This document shows positions 1-5,695 of a DNA stretch of 8,611 bases, piece by piece. The translations under genes and the position numbers were made by a program. Under the pieces are notes generated by a model, which was not told the origin of the DNA, searched no databases, and saw only the letters and a program-made list of their open reading frames with translations. Source of the stretch: Holophagae bacterium (GTDB lineage Bacteria; Acidobacteriota; Thermoanaerobaculia; Thermoanaerobaculales; Sulfomarinibacteraceae); the NCBI GenBank assembly GCA_030609785.1, contig JAUWTC010000076.1, forward strand, positions 1 to 8,611, given 5' to 3'. Positions within the stretch are counted from its first letter, which is position 1, and each line of letters opens with the position of its first letter.

Positions 1-279
1 AACGGCACCCCTGTTTCAATCACCGGACTCGGCCGGGTGGCAACTGCCGAGGCCCTGATCGCCTCACTTGGATTCAGTCAATACCGGGTCCGTTTTCACG
101 ACGACCTGGCCCGCATCGAGCTTCCCCCGGACGAGTTGCATCGGGCACTGGAACCGGAGCTCCGATCCACCATCATCGAGGGCATCAAGGCCGCGGGTTT
201 TCTCTTCGTTACCATCGACCTCGAGGGCTACTCTCGGGGCAGTTCCAATGCCGTGGCGATGGGGAAGGAACTGGGCTGA
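1..279 (+). CDS. larE: LarE-type ATP-dependent sacrificial sulfur transferase, C-terminal fragment
   Basis: The reading frame is open from the window edge and ends at TGA 277-279, giving the last 92 residues. The visible part matches my memory of the LarE C-terminus: a segment RVRFHDDLARIELPP, then a helical stretch, then VTIDLEGYSRGSSN close to the end. LarE proteins (usually about 270-280 residues) adenylate and thiolate the nicotinic-acid-derived precursor of the nickel-pincer cofactor of lactate racemase and related enzymes. The N-terminal ATP-pyrophosphatase domain and the residue that tells sacrificial-cysteine from other LarE types lie outside the window. Whether larB or larC are neighbours cannot be seen. 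The GTG at 37 is internal to the domain and is not taken as a start. Family assignment is fairly sure; substrate is inferred. Confidence 0.8.
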   Translation, partial: NGTPVSITGLGRVATAEALIASLGFSQYRVRFHDDLARIELPPDELHRALEPELRSTIIEGIKAAGFLFVTIDLEGYSRGSSNAVAMGKELG

Positions 280-281
280 TA

Positions 282-306
282 CTGGAAACTGGAAACTGGA
301 AACTGG
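282..306. repeat. 7-nt-period array of CTGGAAA
   Basis: Three exact CTGGAAA units start at 282, 289 and 296, and a partial unit CTGG follows at 303. The array starts three bases after the larE stop. No coding potential is apparent. It belongs to a set of short-period intergenic word arrays in this window. Confidence 0.9.
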
Positions 307-333
307 CGAATCCCGAGGTGCTGGAGGATAACG

Positions 334-400
334 GTGGACATTGTGGACCCGGTGGACTCAGTGGACTGTCCACCTTGTCCAGATCGTCCACTCTGTCCAC
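334..400. repeat. Inverted 9-nt-period array of GTGGAC / GTCCAC
   Basis: GTGGAC occurs at 334, 343, 352 and 361, exactly every 9 nt. After one base, GTCCAC occurs at 368, 377 (as GTCCAG), 386 and 395, again every 9 nt. The two halves form a large interrupted palindrome in which the hexamers can pair and the three-base spacers mostly do not. The innermost pair would leave a one-base loop, so it must open in a real hairpin. The array lies between larE and pth. It could be a terminator-like or protein-binding structure; no U-tract follows. Confidence 0.9.
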
Positions 401-506
401 TTCTGATCGAGTCGAGTCATAGGTAACCGTTCGTGTTCTTCGCGCCACTTGCGGTTCAATTACCTTCTCGTTCGACCCTTCTTGGTTCTTGCGCCGCCGG
501 GTTGGC

Positions 507-527
507 CCTGAATCCTGTAACCTGAGG
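507..527. repeat. 7-nt-period array of CCTGNNN
   Basis: CCTG recurs at 507, 514 and 521, giving units CCTGAAT, CCTGTAA and CCTGAGG. This short array sits about 36 nt before the pth start codon. The rest of the gap (401-506 and 528-562) shows no gene or clear promoter. Confidence 0.6.
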
Positions 528-562
528 CCCGAACCTTCTTCGGTTTTTGATGGAGTCATTAA

Positions 563-1504
563 GTGGGTGAGACACACGAAATTCAACTGATCGTCGGGTT
601 GGGAAACCCTGGCGAGGACTACCGGGGAAGCCGGCACAACATCGGCTTTGCCGTGGTGGAGGCCTTGGCCCGGCATCACTCCGCCGGTGAGTGGCGTATC
701 TTATCGACCCACCGGGAGGTTGTCGCCGAGATTGGCGGGCGTCCTATTGTCCTGGCCTGCCCGTCGACGTTCATGAACCGCTCCGGTCAAGCTGTCAGTG
801 CGTTGATTGAACGCTCCGGCCTGACGCCGCATGAGGTTCTGGTCGTCGTTGACGATGTTGATCTCCGATTGGGCCGGATGAGGCTTCGCCCCCGAGGGGG
901 ACCGGGCACCCACAATGGGTTGCGGGATATCAGCGAAGCTGTGGGAGATGCTTATCCGCGGCTGCGGGTGGGAGTCGGGGGAGCGGATGCCGGGACCGAC
1001 CTGGCGGCGTATGTACTGTCTCCCTTTCGGGATACCGAGAGGGCGATGGTTGAGAGGGTTGTGGAGCAGGCGGTGGACGCAGTCGAGGTTGCGGTTTCCG
1101 AAGGAGTAGGTCCTGCCATGAATCGTTTCAACGGGTTGGTTGTGGACGACCCGCAGTTGGAAGACCCGGTTGCCAGGAAGATCTGGGATCTCGGGTCTTT
1201 GACCCCCGAGCGAACGGCCGAGTGGTGTGTGGTCGAAGACGTCGTCGTCGTTGAGTGCCCGCGGCCGGGGGGAAGGGGACCGAAGTACTGGGGGGCGTGG
1301 TGCCGGTGGTGGACCGGCCCTCAACGAATTCGACTCGATCCCATCGGCAGCACCGCGTGGCGCCGGATGGACGGGGCGATAACCCTTGGGACAATTGTCG
1401 ATGCCATGGCGGCGGAGATGCCGGAAGACCGTGAACGTCTGGTGGCCCGGCTCGACCTCTTCGTGCGGACGTTGGCGAGCCAGGGGCTTTTGAGGCTGCA
1501 GTGA
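563..1504 (+). CDS. pth: Peptidyl-tRNA hydrolase fused to a C-terminal PqqD-like domain
   Basis: The protein has 313 residues, against about 190-200 for ordinary bacterial Pth. Residues 7-191 are a complete Pth domain, which releases peptides from peptidyl-tRNA drop-off products in the cytoplasm. Visible family motifs are VGLGNPG (N15), RHNIGF with catalytic H25, FMNRSG (N72), VVDDVDL (D97) and GTHNGL (H117, N118; the usual form is GGHNGL). After a linker (192-215), residues 216-313 look like a PqqD/RRE-type winged helix: a strand-rich start, then IRLDPIGSTAW, a DGAITLGTIVDAM helix and a closing FVRTLASQGLLRL helix. The PqqD fold usually binds peptides, for example RiPP precursors; its role here is unknown. 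The GTG start is supported by GGAG at 552-555, seven bases upstream. No stop or frame change separates the domains. Pth assignment is near certain; the PqqD assignment is by pattern recognition. Confidence 0.93.
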   Translation: MGETHEIQLIVGLGNPGEDYRGSRHNIGFAVVEALARHHSAGEWRILSTHREVVAEIGGRPIVLACPSTFMNRSGQAVSALIERSGLTPHEVLVVVDDVDLRLGRMRLRPRGGPGTHNGLRDISEAVGDAYPRLRVGVGGADAGTDLAAYVLSPFRDTERAMVERVVEQAVDAVEVAVSEGVGPAMNRFNGLVVDDPQLEDPVARKIWDLGSLTPERTAEWCVVEDVVVVECPRPGGRGPKYWGAWCRWWTGPQRIRLDPIGSTAWRRMDGAITLGTIVDAMAAEMPEDRERLVARLDLFVRTLASQGLLRLQ

Positions 1505-1534
1505 TGTGGCTTGGGGGGCGCCTTTGTGGAGCGC

Positions 1535-1675
1535 GGGGTAGGAACCGGCACGCCGGCCAAAGGCCGGTGGAACCGTCAGGTTCCGCATCCGAAGGATGCT
1601 GTGCGGGCACTGCCCCGCAACGGTCACCGTGGGCCGGGAGCAAAGCCGCTGAGCCCACCGACCACCCCAACTACC
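1535..1675 (+). promoter_or_regulatory. Cobalamin-riboswitch-like leader
   Basis: The most telling element is CTGCCCCGCAACGGT near 1609-1624, very close to the conserved core of cobalamin riboswitches. Other matching parts are GGTGGAA after AAAGG near 1560-1572, then GGGAGC (1636-1641) and GCCGCTG (1645-1651, compare conserved GCCACTG), and GACC at 1660-1663. Ends can close as GGGGT 1535-1539 with ACCCC 1664-1668, or GGTAG 1537-1541 with CTACC 1671-1675. Two extra local hairpins lie inside: GGAACC/GGTTCC near 1569-1584 and GCATCC/GGATGC near 1585-1599. The peripheral arm is short compared with the classic class, so it may be a variant. It lies about 90 nt upstream of the outer-membrane protein start and in the same orientation. 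Ligand class is inferred from sequence only. Confidence 0.68.
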
Positions 1676-1727
1676 GAACAGAGAGGGTCGCTCTTGTTGG
1701 AGATCGTGGCACACGGCCCACGGGTGA
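1627..1727 (+). promoter_or_regulatory. Candidate expression-platform switch with competing pairings
   Basis: GTGGGC at 1629-1634 can pair with GCCCAC at 1653-1658 inside the aptamer-like region. The overlapping segment CCGTGGGCCG at 1627-1636 is also perfectly complementary, over ten bases, to CGGCCCACGG at 1714-1723, with three more pairs (1624-1626 with 1725-1727) past a one-base bulge. Alternatively CGTGG 1705-1709 can close a local hairpin with CCACG 1718-1722. These pairings exclude one another. No U-tract follows, and the AAGGAG ribosome binding site (1749-1754) lies 25 nt beyond, so the output mechanism is not clear from sequence. Confidence 0.5.
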
Positions 1728-1760
1728 GGTAATATCCGCTGATTCAAAAAGGAGTTTGAT

Positions 1761-2411
1761 ATGAAATTGAAGAGTCTCTTGATGATCTTGGTCCTGGGTT
1801 CCCTCCTCCTGGCGCCGGCCACTGCCGACGCACAGTTCACCGAGTCCTGGAAGGACTGGTACGGTCACGTGGCAATGGGTTACAGTTTTGTGCAGGGCGA
1901 CGCGGCCGACATCGTCAAGGACGGCTGGAACTTCAGCGGCGGGGCGACTCTCTATCCGTCCGATTGGGCGGTCGGTGTATCCATGGGTCTGGATTTTGAG
2001 CAACATGATCTCAAGCGAGAGGTCCTCGATGCCTTCGAGTCCTCCGGTGGAGACCTCGACATCACCGCTCTGACCGTCGGTCTGACCTGGTCGCCGCGGC
2101 TCAAGGGCTCGGTCGGCTTTTACGTCAACGGTGGCATCGGCGGCTACTACCTCAAGGGCCGTTTGAAGGAGCCCGGCGTCATTTGCGGTCCGATCTGTCC
2201 CCCCTACAGTTGGTGGTGTTATCCGGGATGTGTGCCGGGAACGGTGACCACCGATTCCATTTCGACGACCAAATTCGGATACAACATCGGCGTCGGAGTG
2301 ACCTTTGAGGTTGGTCGATCCTCGTTGATCTACATCGAGGCGAAATACCACACTGTCGAGACCGACGTGTCCACCGACTACTTGCCGATTTTGGTTGGGT
2401 ATCGCTGGTAG
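1761..2411 (+). CDS. Small outer-membrane beta-barrel protein with four-cysteine loop, downstream of B12-type leader
   Basis: The product has 216 residues. A signal peptide (charged MKLK, hydrophobic core 5-19) ends with a likely cleavage after ADA at 24. The mature part has alternating aromatic and glycine-rich strands typical of 8-stranded OmpW/OprF/opacity-type barrels (for example YGHVAMGYSF, TALTVGLTW, VGFYVNGGIGGYY, FGYNIGVGVTFEV, LIYIEAKY) and ends in tyrosine-arginine-tryptophan, as barrel proteins recognised by the Bam machinery usually end in an aromatic. One predicted surface loop holds C142, C146, C153 and C157 in a CX3C-X6-CX3C arrangement. ATG 1761 is preceded by AAGGAG with six bases of spacing. 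There is no TonB box or plug domain, so it is not BtuB. Control by cobalamin is inferred from the leader. A role in corrinoid or metal handling is speculation; the exact family is not recognised. Confidence 0.85.
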   Translation: MKLKSLLMILVLGSLLLAPATADAQFTESWKDWYGHVAMGYSFVQGDAADIVKDGWNFSGGATLYPSDWAVGVSMGLDFEQHDLKREVLDAFESSGGDLDITALTVGLTWSPRLKGSVGFYVNGGIGGYYLKGRLKEPGVICGPICPPYSWWCYPGCVPGTVTTDSISTTKFGYNIGVGVTFEVGRSSLIYIEAKYHTVETDVSTDYLPILVGYRW

Positions 2412-2416
2412 ATTAA

Positions 2417-2441
2417 GCTGGGACGCTGGAACGCAGGAAGC
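2417..2441 (+). repeat. 8-nt-period array (GCTGGGAC type)
   Basis: Units GCTGGGAC, GCTGGAAC and GCAGGAAG start at 2417, 2425 and 2433. The same word type appears at 6748-6779 in this orientation and at 3133-3180 as the reverse complement. It starts six bases after the stop of the barrel gene. Confidence 0.75.
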
Positions 2442-2446
2442 GGAGC

Positions 2447-2465
2447 GCGGGGCTTTGAGCCCCGC
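2447..2465. terminator. Strong hairpin after the barrel gene, possible terminator without U-tract
   Basis: GCGGGGCT (2447-2454) pairs perfectly with AGCCCCGC (2458-2465) around a three-base loop. A second hairpin, GCCGT 2471-2475 with ACGGC 2479-2483, follows directly. Neither is followed by a T-run, so intrinsic termination is not assured. Confidence 0.4.
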
Positions 2466-2496
2466 ATCGTGCCGTAGGACGGCCCGAGTAGGCAAT

Positions 2497-2542
2497 TGAA
2501 CCGCAAAGAGCGCCAAGAACGCGAAGGAAACGCAAAGAAGGC
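2497..2542 (+). repeat. CGCAAAG-type word array, first copy
   Basis: After TGAAC, CGC-led words (CGCAAAGAG, CGCCAAGAA, CGCGAAGGA, CGCAAAGAA) start at 2502, 2511, 2520 and 2531, so spacing is 9, 9 and 11. A close copy stands at 6790-6827. Between 2543 and 2646 I see nothing else except a possible -10 element. Confidence 0.75.
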
Positions 2543-2601
2543 ATGGAAAAGCAGGGTAGGCCTTGGCCCACCGTTTTCCTTAGATTCCTGGATCCTGTGG
2601 A

Positions 2602-2607
2602 TATGAT
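2602..2607 (+). promoter_or_regulatory. Possible -10 element for hicBA
   Basis: TATGAT lies 40 nt before the hicB start and matches the sigma-70 -10 consensus at five of six bases. No good -35 hexamer is seen 16-18 bases upstream, so this is only a candidate. Confidence 0.3.
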
Positions 2608-2646
2608 ACGGATTGTCTACTGTCAAGCCCATGCTAGAGTTACTTC

Positions 2647-2856
2647 ATGGACAAGGAATTGGTGGTACTTGTGGAAGAGGCCCCTGAGGGCGGCTATACG
2701 GCCAAGGCACTCGGTGCGGCCCTCTTCACCGAGGGGGACACCCTTGAGGAGGTCGAGGCCAACGTGCGGGATGCCGTGTTGTGTCATTTCGAGGAGGCTG
2801 ATCGACCAAGAGTCGTTCGCCTACACTTCGTTCGGGATCATGTCATCGCCGTATGA
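2647..2856 (+). CDS. hicB: HicB-family antitoxin (short form)
   Basis: The 69-residue product has the short HicB layout: an N-terminal strand LVVLVEEAPEGGY, a second strand (TAKALG), the TEGDTLEEVEANVRDAVLCHF helix region, and a C-terminal RVVRLHFVRDHVIAV strand. This partial ribonuclease-H-like fold binds and inhibits the HicA RNase. No separate DNA-binding domain follows, as in other short HicB proteins. Its stop overlaps the hicA start in ATGA (2853-2856), the usual sign of translational coupling. The antitoxin comes first, the reverse of the classic hicAB order but common for this short subfamily. A ribosome binding site is weak (AGAG about ten bases upstream). Similar proteins are sometimes labelled 2-oxoisovalerate dehydrogenase in databases, which I believe is a naming error. 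Confidence 0.85.
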   Translation: MDKELVVLVEEAPEGGYTAKALGAALFTEGDTLEEVEANVRDAVLCHFEEADRPRVVRLHFVRDHVIAV

Positions 2857-3096
2857 CTCCGCGGATTCCACGAGACATTTCCGGCCTCGATCTCCTAACA
2901 GCTCTGAACAAGTACGGCTACGAACGGACTCGACAGTCAGGGAGTCATGTTCGGCTGACGACACACCTCAACGGCACACATCACGTCACGGTACCTCTTC
3001 ACAGGCCACTCAAGCTGGGAACCCTCTCAGGGACTAAGCGAGGTCGCCCGTCACCTCGAGATCTCGAAGGCCGAGATCATTCAGACTCTCTTGTGA
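2853..3096 (+). pseudogene. hicA: HicA-family mRNA interferase, frameshifted near the C-terminus
   Basis: The first 60 residues are typical HicA, a small dsRBD-like RNase that cleaves mRNA: RIPRDISGLDLLTALNKYGY, then RQSGSHVRL with the catalytic histidine, THHVTVPLH, and LKLGTLSG. After the GGG codon at 3030-3032 the original frame goes on as a non-homologous tail to TAG 3099-3101. In another frame from 3037 the expected HicA end appears, SEVARHLEISKAEIIQTLL, with TGA at 3094-3096. A two-base loss near 3033-3036, or a one-base gain, would explain this. The catalytic part remains but the last helix is replaced, so toxicity is doubtful. It could also be a sequencing error. No slippery sequence suggests programmed frameshifting. 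Confidence 0.85.
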
Positions 3097-3106
3097 AATA
3101 GCTTTT

Positions 3107-3136
3107 TGCTGTGACCTGCGCCCTGGCGTCACAGCA
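3107..3136. other. 9-bp hairpin between convergent hicA and polysaccharide operon
   Basis: TGCTGTGAC (3107-3115) pairs perfectly with GTCACAGCA (3128-3136) around a 12-base loop. It lies 10 bases after the rescued hicA stop and between two convergent transcription units, so it may help end transcription. T-runs are on the wrong side for a standard intrinsic terminator on either strand. Confidence 0.45.
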
Positions 3137-3180
3137 TCCAAGCCTTCCAGCTTCCTAGCGTCCCAGCATCCCAGCCTACT
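3133..3180 (-). repeat. 8-nt-period array, reverse-complement copy
   Basis: AGC starts at 3133, 3141, 3149, 3157, 3165 and 3173, a strict 8-nt period over six units. Variable parts resemble ATCC, CTTCC, TTCC and GTCCC. Read on the - strand it is the GCTGGGAC-type array found at 2417 and 6748. It touches the stop codon of the glycosylphosphotransferase gene. Confidence 0.85.
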
Positions 3181-3200
3181 CAGGCCGCGCCGCGGCCTGA
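3180..3200. terminator. Perfect palindrome covering the stop codon of the glycosylphosphotransferase gene
   Basis: TCAGGCCGC (3180-3188) and GCGGCCTGA (3192-3200) form a 9-bp stem with a three-base loop. On the - strand this spans the last six sense codons and the TGA itself. No U-tract follows, so a terminator role is only possible. Confidence 0.45.
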
Positions 3201-4610
3201 TAAAACGGCTGGGATCGTCTTCAGCAGGATCTTGAAATCCAGCCATGGGGACCACTGGTCGATGTAGCTGAGGTCCAGGCGGATCCACCGGTCGAAATCC
3301 TCCAGGTCTGCCCGCCCGGAGACCTGCCAGAGGCCGGTCAAGCCGGGCTTCATCGACAGACGGCGTCGCTGCCATCGCTGGTACCGGCTGACCTCATCCG
3401 GGATCGGAGGCCTGGGACCGACCAGGGACATGTCACCCTTGAGGATGTTGAACAGCTGGGGCAGTTCGTCCAGGGAGAAGCGTCGCAGCAGGCGGCCGAC
3501 GCCGGTGATCCGCGGGTCGTCGGGAGCCTTGAAGGCGTGTCCGTTGACCTGGTTGAGGTGATCGACTTCAGCACGTCTGCTCTCGGCGTCCAGTACCATC
3601 GTCCGAAATTTGAAAAGGCGGAACCGTCGGCCGTTGAGACCGCAGCGTTCCTGGACAAAGAGGACCGGCCCCCGAGACGTCAGTTTCACAACGACGGCGA
3701 TCAGGGCCAGAAGGGGACTGAGGGCCACCAGGCCGGCGAATGAGACGACGAGGTCCCCCAACCGTTTGAGAAAGAGGGGAAAGGGGGATGCCGGCACGGT
3801 CGTGAAGGTCAGAAGCGGAATACCCTCCAGTTCTTCCAAGAGGACCCGCGCCTTGAGGTGGGGAAAGAACAGGGCAACCCTGGACCTGATGCCCAGTTCG
3901 GAACACAGGAGGATGGCATCTTCAAATTCATCCAGCTGGCGTCTCGAGAGAACAAAAAAGACCTCGTCCACAACCTCGTCCTGGAGGATTCGCTCCAGGT
4001 CTTCGCCGGCGCCGAGAACGGGCAGCCCGGCATATTCGGCCGGATATTCCCCGTTCGGGGCTACAAATCCAAGGATCTTCAGGCCCCAGTGGGGGTGTTT
4101 CTCGATGATGGAGGCGACTTCAGCGGACCGGACGTTAAGGCCGACGATCAACAGTGTTCTGAAGTTGAAACCCCGACGACGGACGTAGCGGGCCGTCAGG
4201 CGTAGGGCCAGCTTTTCAGCCAGCAGGAAAAGCAGATTGAGACCGGCAAAGAGGGCCAGGAACGGGCGCGAGAAAAAGTCCAGCCGAAGCAGCCACCCTG
4301 CTGCGGCCAGACTGAGGGTTCCCAGGGCGACGACCTGAAAGACGTGCCAGGTTTCGGCTGCCATCGAGACCAGACGGCGTGAGGTATAGGCTTCGCGGGT
4401 CAAGAGAAGGACGGTCCAGATGGGGACAATCAGAGCCAGCAGGCCGAGGTAGCGGGAGAGAGGATAGAGCTCGGTGGGGAAAAGACCGGGGAGGAGTTTC
4501 GGCGCCAGGTTCGACCTTAAGAACCACGCCAGGAGGAAGGCCGCCGCCGTCAACAGGATGTCTGCCATCCAGACCCAATAGGCGACCGTGCGGGCCCGCT
4601 CCTTCAGCAC
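3180..4610 (-). CDS. Membrane-bound polyprenyl glycosylphosphotransferase (initiating sugar transferase)
   Basis: This enzyme moves a sugar-1-phosphate from a nucleotide sugar to undecaprenyl phosphate in the inner membrane, starting exopolysaccharide, capsule or O-antigen repeat units. From GTG 4610 it has 476 residues: four N-terminal membrane helices (about 12-31, 52-70, 91-108, 116-136), a CoA-binding/Rossmann-like cytosolic domain (about 148-258, with LLIVGLN), a fifth hydrophobic segment (288-310), and a bacterial sugar transferase domain (281-471) with KRLGDLVVS, FKFRTM, SLDELPQLFN, GDMSLVGPRP and KPGLTGLWQVSGR. GTG 4610 overlaps the upstream stop and follows GGAGG by four bases; the longer start GTG 4655 would add 15 unconserved residues. 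It is the last gene of a three-gene operon. Its sugar (glucose, galactose or other) cannot be told from sequence. Confidence 0.92.
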   Translation of the reverse strand: MLKERARTVAYWVWMADILLTAAAFLLAWFLRSNLAPKLLPGLFPTELYPLSRYLGLLALIVPIWTVLLLTREAYTSRRLVSMAAETWHVFQVVALGTLSLAAAGWLLRLDFFSRPFLALFAGLNLLFLLAEKLALRLTARYVRRRGFNFRTLLIVGLNVRSAEVASIIEKHPHWGLKILGFVAPNGEYPAEYAGLPVLGAGEDLERILQDEVVDEVFFVLSRRQLDEFEDAILLCSELGIRSRVALFFPHLKARVLLEELEGIPLLTFTTVPASPFPLFLKRLGDLVVSFAGLVALSPLLALIAVVVKLTSRGPVLFVQERCGLNGRRFRLFKFRTMVLDAESRRAEVDHLNQVNGHAFKAPDDPRITGVGRLLRRFSLDELPQLFNILKGDMSLVGPRPPIPDEVSRYQRWQRRRLSMKPGLTGLWQVSGRADLEDFDRWIRLDLSYIDQWSPWLDFKILLKTIPAVLSGRGAA

Positions 4611-5695
4611 AGTCCCTCCAGCAGCGACTCGTAGGCGTCGGTGACAGTCTCCCACGAGTAGAGGGCCTCGGCCCTTGCGGCGGCTTCCCGCCCGAGGGTC
4701 GTCAGTAGGTCGTCGTCTTCCAGCACCTTGGTGATCAGTATATCAAGGGAACGCGCCCCTTCGAATCTGAACACCGGGCCGGTCGATCCGATGACTTCCT
4801 TGTTTTCGGGGGTGTCGAAGGCGATGACCGGGCGGCCCGCACCCATCGCCTCGATCAGGGCCGGGTGGGTGCCGCCGACCTCGGTGGCGTGAATGTAGAG
4901 GCGGCAATTGAAGAGCAATTGGCGGTAACCCTCCCCGTAAATCGGTCCCGGGAGGATCACGCGGTCGTCGGCGATGGCGTTCACTCTTTGCGTCAGTTCC
5001 GGGGCGTAGGGGGCGCCTCCCAGCATGACCAACCGGCGGGCGGTGGACGACCGAACCCACGCCTCAGCTACCCGGTCCGGGTTGTTCTCGGGCTCGAATC
5101 GGGAGACGTAGAGGGCGTACTCGCCCGGGAGGACACCCAGAGTTTCGAGGATCTCGGTGCCCTCGGGGCGGGGAAGATCGGCGCCGTAGGCGATCATGGT
5201 GCTTTCGACGGAGTAGGCACGGCGGTAGTAACGCCTGATGACCTCGGCATCGGTAACGACAGCATCGGGCCAACGGGCTGCCCACCGTTCGCACAGGCGA
5301 TAGTAGGTTCTTCCGGCCCAGCCCCATTTCCGACGGTTGCGTTCGAGTCCGTCGACGTTGAGGGCCACCGGCAGGCCCCCCAACTGGAGCAATCGAATAA
5401 AGGGCGCGTTGGCGGCATTGCACATCAGGATGACGTCAAAACCCTGCCGGAGGGCGTGGATTGACGACACGAGGGTGTGGGACACGGTTTCCAGGTGTTT
5501 GGACCGAATGGCGGGGACGACGACGAGTTTCATGCCGAGGTAGGTTTGGAGTTCTGGGTCGACGAAGCCGGGCCGGCCGTAGACCCAGACTTCGTGCCCG
5601 CGGTCGGACAGGCGACGTCCCAGCTCTTCGGCAAAGGTCTCGAACCCGCCGTATGAGGCGGGGACGCCGCGAGTTCCCACGATGGCGATCTTCAT
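4604..5695 (-). CDS. Glycosyltransferase, DUF1972 plus GT4/GT1-like domain
   Basis: The 363-residue cytosolic or membrane-associated enzyme starts with the DUF1972 signature (IVGTRGVPASYGGFETFAEE, residues 5-24) typical of rhamnosyl- and related transferases of polysaccharide clusters. It continues with a GT-B C-terminal half: YALYVSRFEPENN (193-205), then EVGGTHPALIEAMGAGRPV (272-290) with the donor-binding glutamates E272 and E282, and FDTPENKEV. The ATG at 5695 overlaps the stop of the preceding GT2 gene in an ATGA junction, and its own stop overlaps the next start, so the three proteins are probably made together. It likely adds a later sugar to the lipid-linked repeat unit. Donor and acceptor sugars are unknown. 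Confidence 0.92.
   Translation of the reverse strand: MKIAIVGTRGVPASYGGFETFAEELGRRLSDRGHEVWVYGRPGFVDPELQTYLGMKLVVVPAIRSKHLETVSHTLVSSIHALRQGFDVILMCNAANAPFIRLLQLGGLPVALNVDGLERNRRKWGWAGRTYYRLCERWAARWPDAVVTDAEVIRRYYRRAYSVESTMIAYGADLPRPEGTEILETLGVLPGEYALYVSRFEPENNPDRVAEAWVRSSTARRLVMLGGAPYAPELTQRVNAIADDRVILPGPIYGEGYRQLLFNCRLYIHATEVGGTHPALIEAMGAGRPVIAFDTPENKEVIGSTGPVFRFEGARSLDILITKVLEDDDLLTTLGREAAARAEALYSWETVTDAYESLLEGLC

Noticed and set aside
334..400. CRISPR array
   Set aside because: Units are 9 nt with three-base spacers, far below CRISPR repeat and spacer sizes, and no cas gene is present.
701..1840. Long - strand frame of 379 codons
   Set aside because: It runs opposite pth, the leader and the barrel gene, has Arg/Pro-rich low-complexity composition, and shows no domain pattern; it is a high-GC shadow.
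2447..2483. Second riboswitch or structured RNA after the barrel gene
   Set aside because: Only two simple hairpins are visible, with no conserved core motif of a known class.
1671..2516. - strand frame of 281 codons across the barrel gene
   Set aside because: The + strand has a signal peptide, ribosome binding site and barrel pattern, while this frame has no recognisable features.
2543..3037. + strand frame of 164 codons
   Set aside because: It overlaps hicB and hicA in another frame and has no family resemblance.
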